NCBI RefSeq assembly: GCF_024294805.1
Contig: NZ_JANCLU010000009.1
Location: 108,444-172,443, forward strand
Source: Alsobacter ponti
Lineage (GTDB): Bacteria > Pseudomonadota > Alphaproteobacteria > Rhizobiales > Beijerinckiaceae
Length of the DNA: 64,000 nt
Direction: 5' to 3'
Both the position numbers and the translations under genes were made by a program. Below, in pieces: positions 17,014 through 26,904 of the stretch (position 1 is its first letter; every line of letters starts with the position of its first letter). The notes below the pieces were generated by a model, which had not been told where the DNA came from, made no database searches, and was given only the letters and a program-made list of their open reading frames with translations.

Positions 17014-17032
17014 TCGTATAATCGTATACGAT
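17014..17032. promoter_or_regulatory. module 2 operator, copy 1
   Basis: TCGTATAATCGTATACGAT combines a half-site TCGTAT (17014-17019) with the palindrome ATCGTATACGAT (17021-17032), the two TCGTAT starts being 8 bp apart. It sits between the divergent importer operon and the regulator gene. A perfect TATAAT for the regulator (17017-17022) and a TATACG -10 (17023-17028) with TTGCAT -35 (17045-17050) for the importer both overlap it. Binding would block both promoters. The same composite recurs at 19250 and 27976. Confidence 0.72.
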
Positions 17033-17061
17033 AACCCATTCACAATGCAATCGAGCAAGCA

Positions 17062-17781
17062 ATGGTTGAAGCAGTCCCTTCCAACGCCGACACACTCGAG
17101 CCCCTCAACGGCCGCAAGACGCTGGTCGAGCAGGTCGTCGACCGCATCGTCGAGGCCGCCGCGCGCGGCACGTTCCTGCCGGGCGACCGGGTCGTGGAGG
17201 CGGAGGTCGCGCGGCGCCTGCAGGTGAGCCGCGTGCCGGTGAGGGAGGCGCTGCGGCTCCTGGAGAGCCAGGGCATCGTCGAGAACATGCCCTATCGCGG
17301 CATGCGGCTGATGGACGTCAGCGTGGCGCGGCTCGAAAAGGTGCTCAAGGTGCGCCTGGTGCTGGAGCAGCTGGCGGCCGAGGAGGCGAGGCAGGCGGCC
17401 CGCAAGGATCCCTCGATCCTCGATCCGCTGGTCCGCACGCGCGACCTGATGGAGGAGGCCGCACGCCAGGGCGACCGGTACGAATTGGCTCGGCTCGACA
17501 CGGTGTTCCACCGCCAGCTCTGCGGCCTCACCGGCAACGAGGTCCTGCTGCGCACGTGGGAGCCGCTGTCGCTGCAGCTCACCATCATCTTCGGCCTGTC
17601 TGCGATGCAGAAGGACCTCGGCCCGATCGCCGACGAGCACACCGACATCATCGAGGGGCTGCGCTCGAAGGATGCGAAAAGCCTCGCCTCGCTGATGCGC
17701 GAGCACATCGTCGACTACACCAAGGCGCTCGACCACGAGGGCTTCATCGAGCGCATGCGCGTCTCGGCGGACCCGGACTAG
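17062..17781 (+). CDS. GntR-family transcriptional regulator, FadR/FCD subfamily (module 2)
   Basis: The 239-residue protein has a winged helix at about 20-85, with the recognition region RRLQVSRVPVREALRLLE. The FCD domain follows, with likely metal ligands D146, H150, H193 and H215. It is the only regulator inside 12479-30250, and its own promoter overlaps operator copy 1, which points to autoregulation. The identical element lies in the two other divergent promoter regions of the module, so it probably controls all of these operons. It overlaps the convergent sulfatase gene by 4 bp. Confidence 0.9.
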   Translation: MVEAVPSNADTLEPLNGRKTLVEQVVDRIVEAAARGTFLPGDRVVEAEVARRLQVSRVPVREALRLLESQGIVENMPYRGMRLMDVSVARLEKVLKVRLVLEQLAAEEARQAARKDPSILDPLVRTRDLMEEAARQGDRYELARLDTVFHRQLCGLTGNEVLLRTWEPLSLQLTIIFGLSAMQKDLGPIADEHTDIIEGLRSKDAKSLASLMREHIVDYTKALDHEGFIERMRVSADPD

Positions 17782-19226
17782 GACGCTTCCGCGACGGCGC
17801 GCCGGGCCGGGTGCCCGAAGGCCGGGGCGAGGGCGTAGTCGTCCTCGGTCTCGTCCAGCACGGCGACGAGCAGGCCGTGCATGCGGGCCGCCAGCTCCGC
17901 CGAGCCGGCGTCGTCGACGAGGTTGCGCAGCTCGTACGGGTCCGCCTCGAGGTCGAACAGCAGCCACGGGCGCGCGCCCGTGCGGTCGCCCAGCGTCACG
18001 TATTTGTGCCGCGCGGTGCGAACGCCTCGCCATGTGCGGTCGAAATAGCCGCGCCCCGGCCGCGCCTCCGCGACGAATTCCAGCAGTACCGCCTCGCGGT
18101 CTGGCGGCGGCGCGTCGCCGCGCAGCCAGGGCGCGAAGTCGCGCCGTCCCGGCCCGGGCTCAGGCGAACCCCCGGCGAGGCCGACAAGGGTGGCGAACAG
18201 GTCCTCCGTCGCCAGCGGCGTCGCGCAGCGCGCGCCCTTGGCGATCCCCGCGCCCCAGGCGATCAGCGGGATGGCAACCGACTCCTCCCACGGCTCGGCC
18301 TTGCCGAGCAGGCCGTGGCTGCCGCCGAGCTCCCCGTGGTCGGAGAGGAACAGCACGACCGTGTTCTCCGCCAGGCCCTGCGTTTCCAAGGTCCGCATGA
18401 GGCTCCCCATGCGGTCGTCGATCTCCTCGATCATGGCGTAGTAGCCGCGCATGTTCGGCTCGAAGGCGGCGTGCACCGTCTTGATGTCGGAGCGGTCCGC
18501 CGCGCCGCCCGGATTGCCGGGGCCATACCACTCGGGCGGCGCGAAGCGGATCGCGCCGACGTCGACATTGGGCCGCGTCCGCAGGGGACCGCGCTGCGCG
18601 ATGGCTTCGACGCGCTCGGCCGGCGCGGTGAAGGGCGGATGCGGCGCCTCCACGGAGAGCAGCAGGAAGAACGGTCGGTCGCGGGGCCGCTCGTCGGCGA
18701 TGTAGGTCTCGGCGAGATCGAACAGGCCGTGGGTCTGGTAGCCTTCCAGCCGGCGGGGCGTCGCCTCGTCGTCCCTGAAGTACCAGGTGTCGTGGAAATC
18801 GTTGCGCAGCTCGAAGCCGCGCCACGCATCGAAGCCGCGCCGGTGCGAGCGCGGCACCGGGGTCCGGCAGGCCTGCGACAGCGTGAGCCCGCCCGTGAGC
18901 CCGTAGGACGAATAGAGGTGCCACTTGCCGACATAGGCGGTGGCGTAGCCCTGCTCCCGCACGGCCTCGCCCAGCGTGCGCTCGGCGGGCGACAGCCGAT
19001 GCCCGATGCCGAGCACGTTGCGGCTGTGCGCGTACTCGCCCGTCATCAGCGAGAAGCGGAACGGCACGCAGGCGGGATAGCTGGAGCAGGCCGCGTCGAA
19101 CCACGCGCCCTCGGCGGCCAGACGGTCTATGTTGGGCGTGCGGACATTGGGGTCGCCGGCGAAGCCCAGCGCGTGCCGGCGAAGCTGGTCGACGAGGACC
19201 ACCACCAGGTTGGGATGTCGCGTCAT
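17778..19226 (-). CDS. sulfatase, alkaline-phosphatase superfamily (sulfatase A)
   Basis: Started at ATG 19226, this is a 482-residue arylsulfatase-type hydrolase beginning [16 protein letters not shown], with metal ligands D13 and Q14. The formylglycine motif is C53-V-P-F-R57, which satisfies CxPxR but has bulky residues where Ser, Thr or Ala are usual. [11 protein letters not shown] carries the second metal set. An in-frame ATG at 19247 is unlikely because it lies at the -10-like GATAAT and next to the operator. There is no signal peptide, so it should be cytosolic. It converges on the regulator gene and is divergent from the importer ATPase genes. Confidence 0.9.
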   Translation of the reverse strand: MTRHPNLVVVLVDQLRRHALGFAGDPNVRTPNIDRLAAEGAWFDAACSSYPACVPFRFSLMTGEYAHSRNVLGIGHRLSPAERTLGEAVREQGYATAYVGKWHLYSSYGLTGGLTLSQACRTPVPRSHRRGFDAWRGFELRNDFHDTWYFRDDEATPRRLEGYQTHGLFDLAETYIADERPRDRPFFLLLSVEAPHPPFTAPAERVEAIAQRGPLRTRPNVDVGAIRFAPPEWYGPGNPGGAADRSDIKTVHAAFEPNMRGYYAMIEEIDDRMGSLMRTLETQGLAENTVVLFLSDHGELGGSHGLLGKAEPWEESVAIPLIAWGAGIAKGARCATPLATEDLFATLVGLAGGSPEPGPGRRDFAPWLRGDAPPPDREAVLLEFVAEARPGRGYFDRTWRGVRTARHKYVTLGDRTGARPWLLFDLEADPYELRNLVDDAGSAELAARMHGLLVAVLDETEDDYALAPAFGHPARRAVAEAS

Positions 19227-19249
19227 GGCACGCCCGCGCGTTGACATTA

Positions 19250-19268
19250 TCGTCTAATCGTATACGAA
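19250..19268. promoter_or_regulatory. module 2 operator, copy 2
   Basis: TCGTCTAATCGTATACGAA has the half-site TCGTCT (19250-19255) and the palindrome core TCGTATACGA (19258-19267), again 8 bp apart. It lies between divergent sulfatase A and the ATPase/sulfatase B operon. A minus-strand GATAAT (19246-19251) and a plus-strand TTGACA (19241-19246) flank or overlap it. Confidence 0.7.
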
Positions 19269-19304
19269 ATTTGACGAGGGGCAACGGCTGGGGACTGTCA
19301 GCGA

Positions 19305-20290
<986 letters not shown>

Positions 20291-20294
<4 letters not shown>

Positions 20295-21295
20295 GCGAGG
20301 CGCCGCTTCTCTCTGTGCGCGGGCTGGGGAAGACGTTCCGCCGGCGCGGGCGCGGCTTTCTCGCGCCCGCCGTGGAGGTCCGCGCGGTGGAGGGCGTGAG
20401 CTTCGACATCGCCAAAGGCGAGACGCTGGGGCTCGTCGGCGAATCCGGCTGCGGCAAGACGACGACAGGGCGCATGGTCGTGCGCCTCCTCGAACCCAGC
20501 ACGGGGTCGATCCTGTTCGACGGCGTCGAAATCTCGGCGCTCGCCGGCAAGGCGCTGCGCGCGCTGCGCCGCGACTTGCAGATCGTGTTCCAGGACCCGA
20601 TGAGCTCGCTCAACCCGCGCATGACCGCGGGCGAACTGATCACCGAGCCGCTCGTCGTGCATGGCGTCGGGGACCGGGTCGCGCGCGACAAGCGCCTGCG
20701 CCAGCTGCTCGGGCTCGTCGGCCTGCTGCCGCACCACGCCGCGCGGTTTCCGCACGAGTTCTCCGGCGGCCAGCGGCAGCGCATCGGCATCGCGCGCGCT
20801 CTCGCGCTGTCGCCGCGCTTCCTCGTGCTCGACGAGGCTGTGTCGGCGCTCGACGTGTCGATCCAGGCGCAGATCCTCAACCTGCTCGAGGACCTGCGGA
20901 GTGAATTGTCGCTGACCTATCTCTTCATCTCGCACGACCTCGGCGTCATCCGGCACATCTGCGACCGCGTGGCGGTGATGTATCTCGGCGAGATCGTCGA
21001 GATCGCGACCCGAAGCGCGCTGTTCGCGACGCCGAGGCACCCCTACACGCAGGCGCTGCTCGCCTCCATCCCGGAGGTCGGGGAGGGCAAGCGGCGGTTC
21101 CAGCCGGTGACGGGGGACGTGCCGAGCGCCAGCAATCCTCCGCCGGGCTGCCGCTTCAACACGCGCTGCCCCCACGTCTTCGAGCGGTGCCGCGCCGAGC
21201 GCCCACCGCTGGTGGAGGTGGCGCCGGGCCACGCGGCGGCCTGTCATCTGCTCACGCCGAGCGCGACGACTTCAACCGGGAGCCTCCAGGCATGA
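20291..21295 (+). CDS. ABC transporter ATPase, DppF-like (module 2)
   Basis: Started at GTG 20291, whose TGA overlap with the previous stop indicates coupling, it has 334 residues. It shows Walker [22 protein letters not shown], signature FSGGQRQRI and Walker B FLVLDEA. The usual Pro after the Walker B acid is Val (DEAVSALD), a common DppF variant. The C-terminal [14 protein letters not shown] segment is present. ATGA overlap joins it to sulfatase B. Confidence 0.92.
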
Positions 21296-22572
21296 CGCGA
21301 CCCAATATCGTGCTGGTCTTCTCGGACCAGCAGCGCATGGACTCGATCGGCGCCTACGGCAATCGCTTCGTCGAGACGCCGAACCTCGACGCCATGGCGG
21401 AAGGCGGCATGCGTTTCACCCACGCTTTCACGCCGTGGCCGGTGTGCACGCCCGCGCGCGGCACGATGTGGACGGGGGCCTATCCTCACGCCCACGGCCT
21501 GATCGACAACGTCTACGGCGTCGCCAACGCGTTCGACAGCCCGGCTTCGCTTCTGCGCGAGACCGTGTTCGACAGGATGAAGGCGGCGGGCTACCTGACG
21601 GCGCACTTCGGCAAGTGGCATCTCGGCGAGGAGCAGCCCCGGTTCTTCGACGTGTGGGAGGAGTGCTTCAACTCCCGCTTCGGCCACTGGATCGACGGCA
21701 AGCGCGACGGCGTCTACCGCCCGGACCGCCAGACGGACGCCTGCGTCGCCTTCCTGCGGCGGCAGGCGACGAGCGAGCAGCCCTTCGTCATGGTGCAGAG
21801 CTACTACCCGCCGCACGATCCCTATACCGCGCCGTCGCGCTACTACGAGCCGTATCGGGGGCGCGGCGTGCCGTTCGCCGGCTACTACGCCGCCGTGACC
21901 GCGCTCGACGCGTGCCTCGGCCGCATTCGCGACACGCTGCGGGACACCGGGCTCGATCGCTCCACCCTCGTGATCTACTACTCCGACCACGGCGATACGT
22001 TCTGGTACCGGCGCGAGGGCGAGCACAAGTTCGTCTGCCACGACGACGCCATCCGCATCCCCTTCATCGCGGAGGGGCCCGGCGTACCCCCGGGCAGCGT
22101 CTGCGATCTGCCGGTGGGCTTGCAGGACCTCGCGCCGACGCTGATCGAGCTGGCCGGCGGCCGCGCTTTGTCGCCGATGCACGGCGCGAGCCTCGTCCCG
22201 CTGCTGCGCGGCGAGAGGCCGGCCTGGCGGGACGACTATTACGTCGAGAACATCACCCACATCAGCAAGATCGAGCAGCGCTGCGTGCGCACCGCCGACT
22301 GGAAGCTCATCGCCAGCGGAACCGGCCAGCACGAGCTCTACAATCTGCGCGACGATCCGGAGGAGGAGCTCGACCTGTTCCTCACGCCGCGCCCGGACGG
22401 CGAGTTCCGCCGCTTCGACCACTTTCCCGATTTCGCGCGCGAGATCGACGGGCTGGCGGACCGGATGGTGCGCCACGCCGAGGCCATGGGCGACGACTGG
22501 GGCGCGCAACTCGGCCGCCGGGTCAAGGCCGAGATCGCGCCGCGCCTGGCCGCTCTCGCGGGCGGAGGCTGA
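21292..22572 (+). CDS. sulfatase, alkaline-phosphatase superfamily (sulfatase B)
   Basis: The 426-residue enzyme begins [15 protein letters not shown], with metal ligands D12 and Q13. The formylglycine motif is the classic C52-T-P-A-R56. [10 protein letters not shown] supplies the second metal-binding Asp and His. A C-terminal [22 protein letters not shown] stretch, typical of the family, follows. There is no signal peptide. Its ATG overlaps the stop of the ATPase gene, so transport and desulfation are co-translated. The substrate could be an aryl, alkyl or sugar sulfate; sequence alone does not decide. Confidence 0.92.
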   Translation: MTRPNIVLVFSDQQRMDSIGAYGNRFVETPNLDAMAEGGMRFTHAFTPWPVCTPARGTMWTGAYPHAHGLIDNVYGVANAFDSPASLLRETVFDRMKAAGYLTAHFGKWHLGEEQPRFFDVWEECFNSRFGHWIDGKRDGVYRPDRQTDACVAFLRRQATSEQPFVMVQSYYPPHDPYTAPSRYYEPYRGRGVPFAGYYAAVTALDACLGRIRDTLRDTGLDRSTLVIYYSDHGDTFWYRREGEHKFVCHDDAIRIPFIAEGPGVPPGSVCDLPVGLQDLAPTLIELAGGRALSPMHGASLVPLLRGERPAWRDDYYVENITHISKIEQRCVRTADWKLIASGTGQHELYNLRDDPEEELDLFLTPRPDGEFRRFDHFPDFAREIDGLADRMVRHAEAMGDDWGAQLGRRVKAEIAPRLAALAGGG

Positions 22573-22584
22573 AGGCCGTCGCGC

Positions 22585-24090
22585 TCAGCCGCCGTCGAGC
22601 CAGCTGTCGGCGGCGGTGATCGGGAATTGCAGCGTGCTGCGCGGATGGGTGCGACGGGCCCATTCGGCCAGCAGGTTCTTCTCGCGGCGGCGCATCGCCA
22701 CCTCGCGGGCGATCGCGTCGGCGTCCCAGCCGCGCAGGACGCGCGCTTCGAGGTCGCGCCGCAGGTCGGCCAGGGCCGGGTCCTCCGCGAGGTCGCGCAG
22801 TTCGTCGGGGTCGGCCGCGAGATCGAAGAGCTGGGGCCGCTCCCCGCGCGTGACGACGAGCTTCCAGCGTCCCGCGCGCACCATGCGCTGCTGCACGGTC
22901 GTCGGCCCGGTCCATTGCGGCGTCTCGTCGGTGACGTACTCGCTGTAGGTCTCGTCTAGCCACGGCGCATCCGGATCGGCCGCAATACCGAGCAGGCTGC
23001 GCCCGCGCGAGCGGGGCAGGGCGGGCGCGCCCGCGGCGGCGATGAAGGTCGCGCCGAGGTCGACGAGGTTGACGACGCGCGGGCAGCGCGCGCCCTCCGG
23101 CAGGCGGCCCGGCCAGGACAGGATCAGCGGAACGCCGACGGACTGCTCGTAGAAGCAGTTCTTCCAGAACAGCCCGTGCTCGCCCAGCATTTCGCCGTGG
23201 TCGGACGTGTAGGCGACCAGCGAGTCGCCGCCGAGCCCGGCCGCGTGCCACGCGTCGAGCACTTCGCCGATCATCGCGTCGAGCCGGCGCACCAGACCGT
23301 AATAGGCCGTGCGCGCCCGGATCACGGCTTGCGGATCGAAGTCCTCGATCCCGCAGGCGCGCCGCCACGCGGCGGTGGCGGGGTGCTCGCGATCGGGGTC
23401 CGGCCGGCCGAGGCGCGGCGGCCCGACGCGGCCCTCGAACAGGTCGAAATCCTCGGCGCGGGCGACGAACGGGCAGTGCGGCAGGACGAAGCTGACGGTG
23501 AGGAACACGGGCTGGGTCGAGCCCGCCTTGCGGGCCCGCGCGATCTCGGCGATGCGCTCCAGCGCGGCGGCGACGGCGGCGCGGTCGACGACCTCGTAGC
23601 CCGATTGCCCGCGCCCCGAGCGCTCCAGGCTGACGCGCGCAGGCCCCTGCGCGCCTGCCAGCACGCCGAGATCCTGGCGCGGCGCGCCCGGCCAGTTCGG
23701 GCTGCAATCGCCGACGTCGCGCTCGGCATAGCCATGCAGCTGGTCCGGGCCCACCGAGTGCATGCGCCCGCACAGGACGGTGCGATAGCCGGCCGCGCCC
23801 AGCGCATGAGCATAAGTCGGCCGGTCGGAGCGCAACTGGTCCTCCAGCGTCCAGCAGCCCTGCTCGTGCGGCCACTGCCCGGTCAGCATCGACATGCGGC
23901 TCGGCGTGCAGATCGGGGAGGGGCAGTAGGCGCTGTCGAACCACACGCCGGACCGGGCGAGCCGGTCCAGGTTCGGCGTCACGGCGACGGCGTCGCCGGC
24001 GTGCCCGACGACGTGGCGGGCGTGCTGATCGGAGTAGAAGAACAGGATGTCGGGCTGCGGCCGCCCGGCCGCTTGGGACTGTTCCGGCAT
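22585..24090 (-). CDS. sulfatase, alkaline-phosphatase superfamily (sulfatase C)
   Basis: The 501-residue enzyme has an N-terminal DILFFYSDQH (D21, Q22), a C61-T-P-S-R65 formylglycine motif, TSDHGEMLGEHG and the C-terminal GRWKLVVTRGERPQLFDL segment. It resembles choline-sulfatase-like group members in length and in the DQH and SDHGEMLGEHGLFWKNCFYEQS motifs, but I cannot assign a substrate. There is no export signal. It is the last gene of the minus-strand operon M14 deacylase, M81 protein, enolase-type enzyme, sulfatase C, and converges on sulfatase B with a 12-bp gap. Confidence 0.92.
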   Translation of the reverse strand: MPEQSQAAGRPQPDILFFYSDQHARHVVGHAGDAVAVTPNLDRLARSGVWFDSAYCPSPICTPSRMSMLTGQWPHEQGCWTLEDQLRSDRPTYAHALGAAGYRTVLCGRMHSVGPDQLHGYAERDVGDCSPNWPGAPRQDLGVLAGAQGPARVSLERSGRGQSGYEVVDRAAVAAALERIAEIARARKAGSTQPVFLTVSFVLPHCPFVARAEDFDLFEGRVGPPRLGRPDPDREHPATAAWRRACGIEDFDPQAVIRARTAYYGLVRRLDAMIGEVLDAWHAAGLGGDSLVAYTSDHGEMLGEHGLFWKNCFYEQSVGVPLILSWPGRLPEGARCPRVVNLVDLGATFIAAAGAPALPRSRGRSLLGIAADPDAPWLDETYSEYVTDETPQWTGPTTVQQRMVRAGRWKLVVTRGERPQLFDLAADPDELRDLAEDPALADLRRDLEARVLRGWDADAIAREVAMRRREKNLLAEWARRTHPRSTLQFPITAADSWLDGG

Positions 24091-24130
24091 CGCCTTTCTC
24101 CTGTCGGCCGCGCCGGGGCCGCGTTCCGGC

Positions 24131-25306
24131 TCAGGCCTCGGGCGTGCGGTAGAGCGTGCGGCCGCCGACCCTGATCTCGACGTCGACGCGGTAGCGCCGC
24201 AGCGCCTCGGGGCTCACCTCGACGGCGAGGCCCGGAGCGTCGGGCGCGCGCACCTCGCCATTGGCGTCCGGCGTCAGATGCGTCGCGGTGAGGTCGACCG
24301 CCAGCGACTTCGGGGCGACCGGGTACTCGCAGATGCGGTGGCCCTCCAGCCCGGCATAGGGCTGCAGCGAGGCCGAGAGAGCGAGGTGCGACGTGAAGGT
24401 GTGGTTGACGTAGGTGACGCCGCGCGGGGCGGCGTAGTCCGCCACCTTCTTCGCCGGGCCGATGCCGCCGATGCGCCCGCAATCGATCTGGATGTATCCT
24501 ACCTTGCCGTAGTCGATCAGGTGGCGCGCCATGAACGTGTTGTGCGCCCCTTCGCCGCCGGCCATCTTCACGGTCCGGCTGCGCGCCGCGAGCGCGCCGT
24601 AGGCCTCCAGCGCGCTGGCGTGGAAGGGCTCCTCCAGCCACGTGGCGCGCGCCTTTTCGAGCGCCGGCAGGCGCAGCGCCGCCCGCTCGACGTCCTCGCC
24701 GAAGATCTGGCCGACATCGACCAGCAGGATGCCGTCCTCGCCGATGCCCTCGCGGGCAGCGGCGAAGTGGTCGGCGTCCGCCTCCGGCGCGCCGCGCCCG
24801 ATCGGCCCCCAGCCGTACTTGACCGCGCGGAAGCCCTTCGCCCGCGCCTTGCGGCCGAGCTCCAGCGTCTCCTGCGGCGTGTCGCCGAAGAGCTGCGAGG
24901 CGTAGGGCGTCTTGGCGTGCGAGGCGGCGTAGCCGAGGAGCTTCCACACGGGCTCTCCGCGCGCGCGGCCGAGCAGGTCCCACATCGCCATCTCGACGCC
25001 GGAGAAGGTGTGGGCCGCCTGCAGCAGGTCCATGCTGTCGTATTCCACCAGCGCCGCCATGCGCGCGATGTCGTCCGGCCCCTCGAGACGCTGGCCCAGC
25101 ACCGAATCCGCGACGGGGCGGCAGACGCCGTGCGACATCGGGCAGACGAAGGCGGCGATGGAGGGCAGCGGCGCCGCCTCGCACTCGCCCCAGCCGACAT
25201 GCCCGCCGCCGGCGACCCTGACGACGAGCGCATCCTGGCTGCCGTCGGCCTCGGTCGTCACCTGCGGCATCGAGAGGTAGAAGAAATCGACGGCCTCGAT
25301 CTTCAT
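24131..25306 (-). CDS. mandelate racemase/muconate lactonizing enzyme family protein (enolase superfamily), copy 1
   Basis: From ATG 25306 the protein has 391 residues: a capping domain (1-125), then a barrel with K163 in KYGWGP, metal ligands D197, E225/E226 and E252, and a D275/H302 pair fitting the general base dyad. The usual KxK base pair is KxG here, a feature shared with the copy at 28026 (KIGWGP). Such enzymes abstract a proton alpha to a carboxylate and commonly dehydrate acid sugars. The open frame continues upstream into the M81 gene in another frame and is not a fusion. It lies 40 bp before sulfatase C and 47 bp after the M81 gene. Confidence 0.88.
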   Translation of the reverse strand: MKIEAVDFFYLSMPQVTTEADGSQDALVVRVAGGGHVGWGECEAAPLPSIAAFVCPMSHGVCRPVADSVLGQRLEGPDDIARMAALVEYDSMDLLQAAHTFSGVEMAMWDLLGRARGEPVWKLLGYAASHAKTPYASQLFGDTPQETLELGRKARAKGFRAVKYGWGPIGRGAPEADADHFAAAREGIGEDGILLVDVGQIFGEDVERAALRLPALEKARATWLEEPFHASALEAYGALAARSRTVKMAGGEGAHNTFMARHLIDYGKVGYIQIDCGRIGGIGPAKKVADYAAPRGVTYVNHTFTSHLALSASLQPYAGLEGHRICEYPVAPKSLAVDLTATHLTPDANGEVRAPDAPGLAVEVSPEALRRYRVDVEIRVGGRTLYRTPEA

Positions 25307-25353
25307 GGCGGCGTGTCGCCCCTTTCCGTGCGTATGCGGGATGGCGGCGAGCG

Positions 25354-26856
25354 TCAGCCCTGCCTGGCGTAGACGACGGGGCGGGGGTGGAATTCCACGC
25401 CGGGGTCGAGAGGGTACATGGGCCGCATGCAGATCGTGTGGCCCAGGGTCGGCAGATTGTTCGACGTCGCCCCCGGGATGTCGATGTTGAAGTTCTTCTC
25501 CACCCACTGGTCGTACATGTGGAACTCGGTGTGGGGGGACTTCACCACGATCACGTCGAAGTCCCGCGGGTCGAGGCCGTTGGCGTAGTACATGGCGCGG
25601 TCGAACAGGCTCAGCGTCTTCGAGAACACGACGACGGTGAAGGTGCCGAAGGTGAGGACGGCGGTCGGCCCGGCGTCGAGGCCGGTCTTCATCGTCTCCA
25701 GCCGCGCGCGCCCGTCGGAGAGCAGCTTGACGCGCGCGCTCACCCGCATCGGCTTGAAGCGCTTCGGGTCGATGGCGCCGCCCAACGTCACGTCGATGGT
25801 CGCGCCGACGCCGGCTTCGTGCGCGGCCGCGGCGGCGCGCGGGTCGACGACCTGCGCCAGCACGCGCTTCTTCGTGTCCGCCCGCCGCAGCCCGTCGATG
25901 ATGATGGCGCTGTCGCCCGTCGCGCCCGACGAGGTCGCGTCGGCCGCGTCGGTGAACACGACCGGCCCCTTGATCGTCTCCGCCTGCGCGATGGCGCGCT
26001 CCAGCGAGATGAACTTGCTCTGCATGCGGAAGCGCAGCGGCCAGAACTCCTCGGCGATGCGCGTCGCCTCGGCCTTGGCCGTCGCCTCGTCGCCGGCCGT
26101 GCACACGAGCACCTGGCTGCACAGCTCGGGCACGTCGGTGAACGGGTTGCCGATCATGATGCCGGCCGCCAGCACGGTGCCGTCGCGCTCGATGCGCTGC
26201 GCCTCGCGGATGAGGTCGCCGTAGCAGCCGGACTTCGTCACGCATTCGTCGCCGCGCGCCAGCGCCGGGATGACGACGCGGGCGATGCTGGTCTTCAGCT
26301 TCTCCTTGACGATGCGCACGAGCAGCCTGGCGGCGCGCTGCCCGGTGTCGGCGAAATCGACGTGGGGATAGGTGTGGTAGATGGCGAGCCCGTTGACCTG
26401 CTTGAGCATGCGGTCGGTCAGGATGCCGTGCAGGTCGAGCGAAATGACGATGGGCACGGCCTCGCCGACGATGCGGCGCGTCTCGCGCAGCAGCCAGCCC
26501 TCGGGATCGAGCTCGCCGTCCGCCCCCATCGCGCCATGCAGGGAGAAGTAGACGCCGTCGACGCCGCCCTTCGCGCCCGCCTCGATGGCCTGCACCATCT
26601 CGGCGGAGAGCCGCGCCCATCCGGCGGCGGAGAGCAGGCCGCCGGAGCCGGCGCGCGCCGCCATGGTCAGCACCAGGTCGAAGCCCGCCGCGCGGAGCAC
26701 CGGCATGGCGCCGCCGAGCCCGGTGTTCAGCCCGTCCTGCGCCAGCATCTCGTCGCCGCGCTCGATGTGGAAGTTCTCGTAGCCCGACGGCAGCGGGTTG
26801 AAGGACGAGATCTCCTGCATGCATTCGACAACCAGGATCCGCGGGCGTTCGGCCAT
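25354..26856 (-). CDS. M81 family metallopeptidase (MlrC/microcystinase-C-like)
   Basis: The 500-residue protein matches the MlrC family across both halves: an N-terminal domain with the metal motifs FSLHGAMGA, VISLDLHG and HTYPHVD, and a C-terminal domain from about 300 (VVFTDAADATSSGATGDS, then FGTFTVVVFSKTLSLFD). The founding member cleaves linearised microcystin in the cytosol, but most homologues are uncharacterised. Here it is embedded in the sulfatase operon, which points to an amide-bond hydrolysis step on a small molecule. There is no signal peptide. ATG 26856 has AGGAGAACGCC before it. Confidence 0.88.
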   Translation of the reverse strand: MAERPRILVVECMQEISSFNPLPSGYENFHIERGDEMLAQDGLNTGLGGAMPVLRAAGFDLVLTMAARAGSGGLLSAAGWARLSAEMVQAIEAGAKGGVDGVYFSLHGAMGADGELDPEGWLLRETRRIVGEAVPIVISLDLHGILTDRMLKQVNGLAIYHTYPHVDFADTGQRAARLLVRIVKEKLKTSIARVVIPALARGDECVTKSGCYGDLIREAQRIERDGTVLAAGIMIGNPFTDVPELCSQVLVCTAGDEATAKAEATRIAEEFWPLRFRMQSKFISLERAIAQAETIKGPVVFTDAADATSSGATGDSAIIIDGLRRADTKKRVLAQVVDPRAAAAAHEAGVGATIDVTLGGAIDPKRFKPMRVSARVKLLSDGRARLETMKTGLDAGPTAVLTFGTFTVVVFSKTLSLFDRAMYYANGLDPRDFDVIVVKSPHTEFHMYDQWVEKNFNIDIPGATSNNLPTLGHTICMRPMYPLDPGVEFHPRPVVYARQG

Positions 26857-26904
26857 GGCGTTCTCCTCAGGATGGGTGGGATGGCGGCGCTCGCGCGTCG
26901 AGGT

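Noticed and set aside
16934-17095. longer ATG start for the module 2 binding protein
   Set aside because: It would place the operator and promoter inside the gene and hide the signal peptide; GTG 16933 has a strong ribosome binding site.
19227-19247. longer start for sulfatase A
   Set aside because: ATG 19247 coincides with a -10-like box and sits beside the operator; the family N-terminus begins at 19226.
24131-25306. glucarate or mandelate specificity for the enolase-type enzyme
   Set aside because: The KxK base motif is KxG, so specific names from those groups cannot be supported.
24131-26824. apparent fusion of an enolase-type enzyme to an upstream domain
   Set aside because: The upstream part is the M81 gene read in another frame; the start at 25306 matches the family N-terminus.
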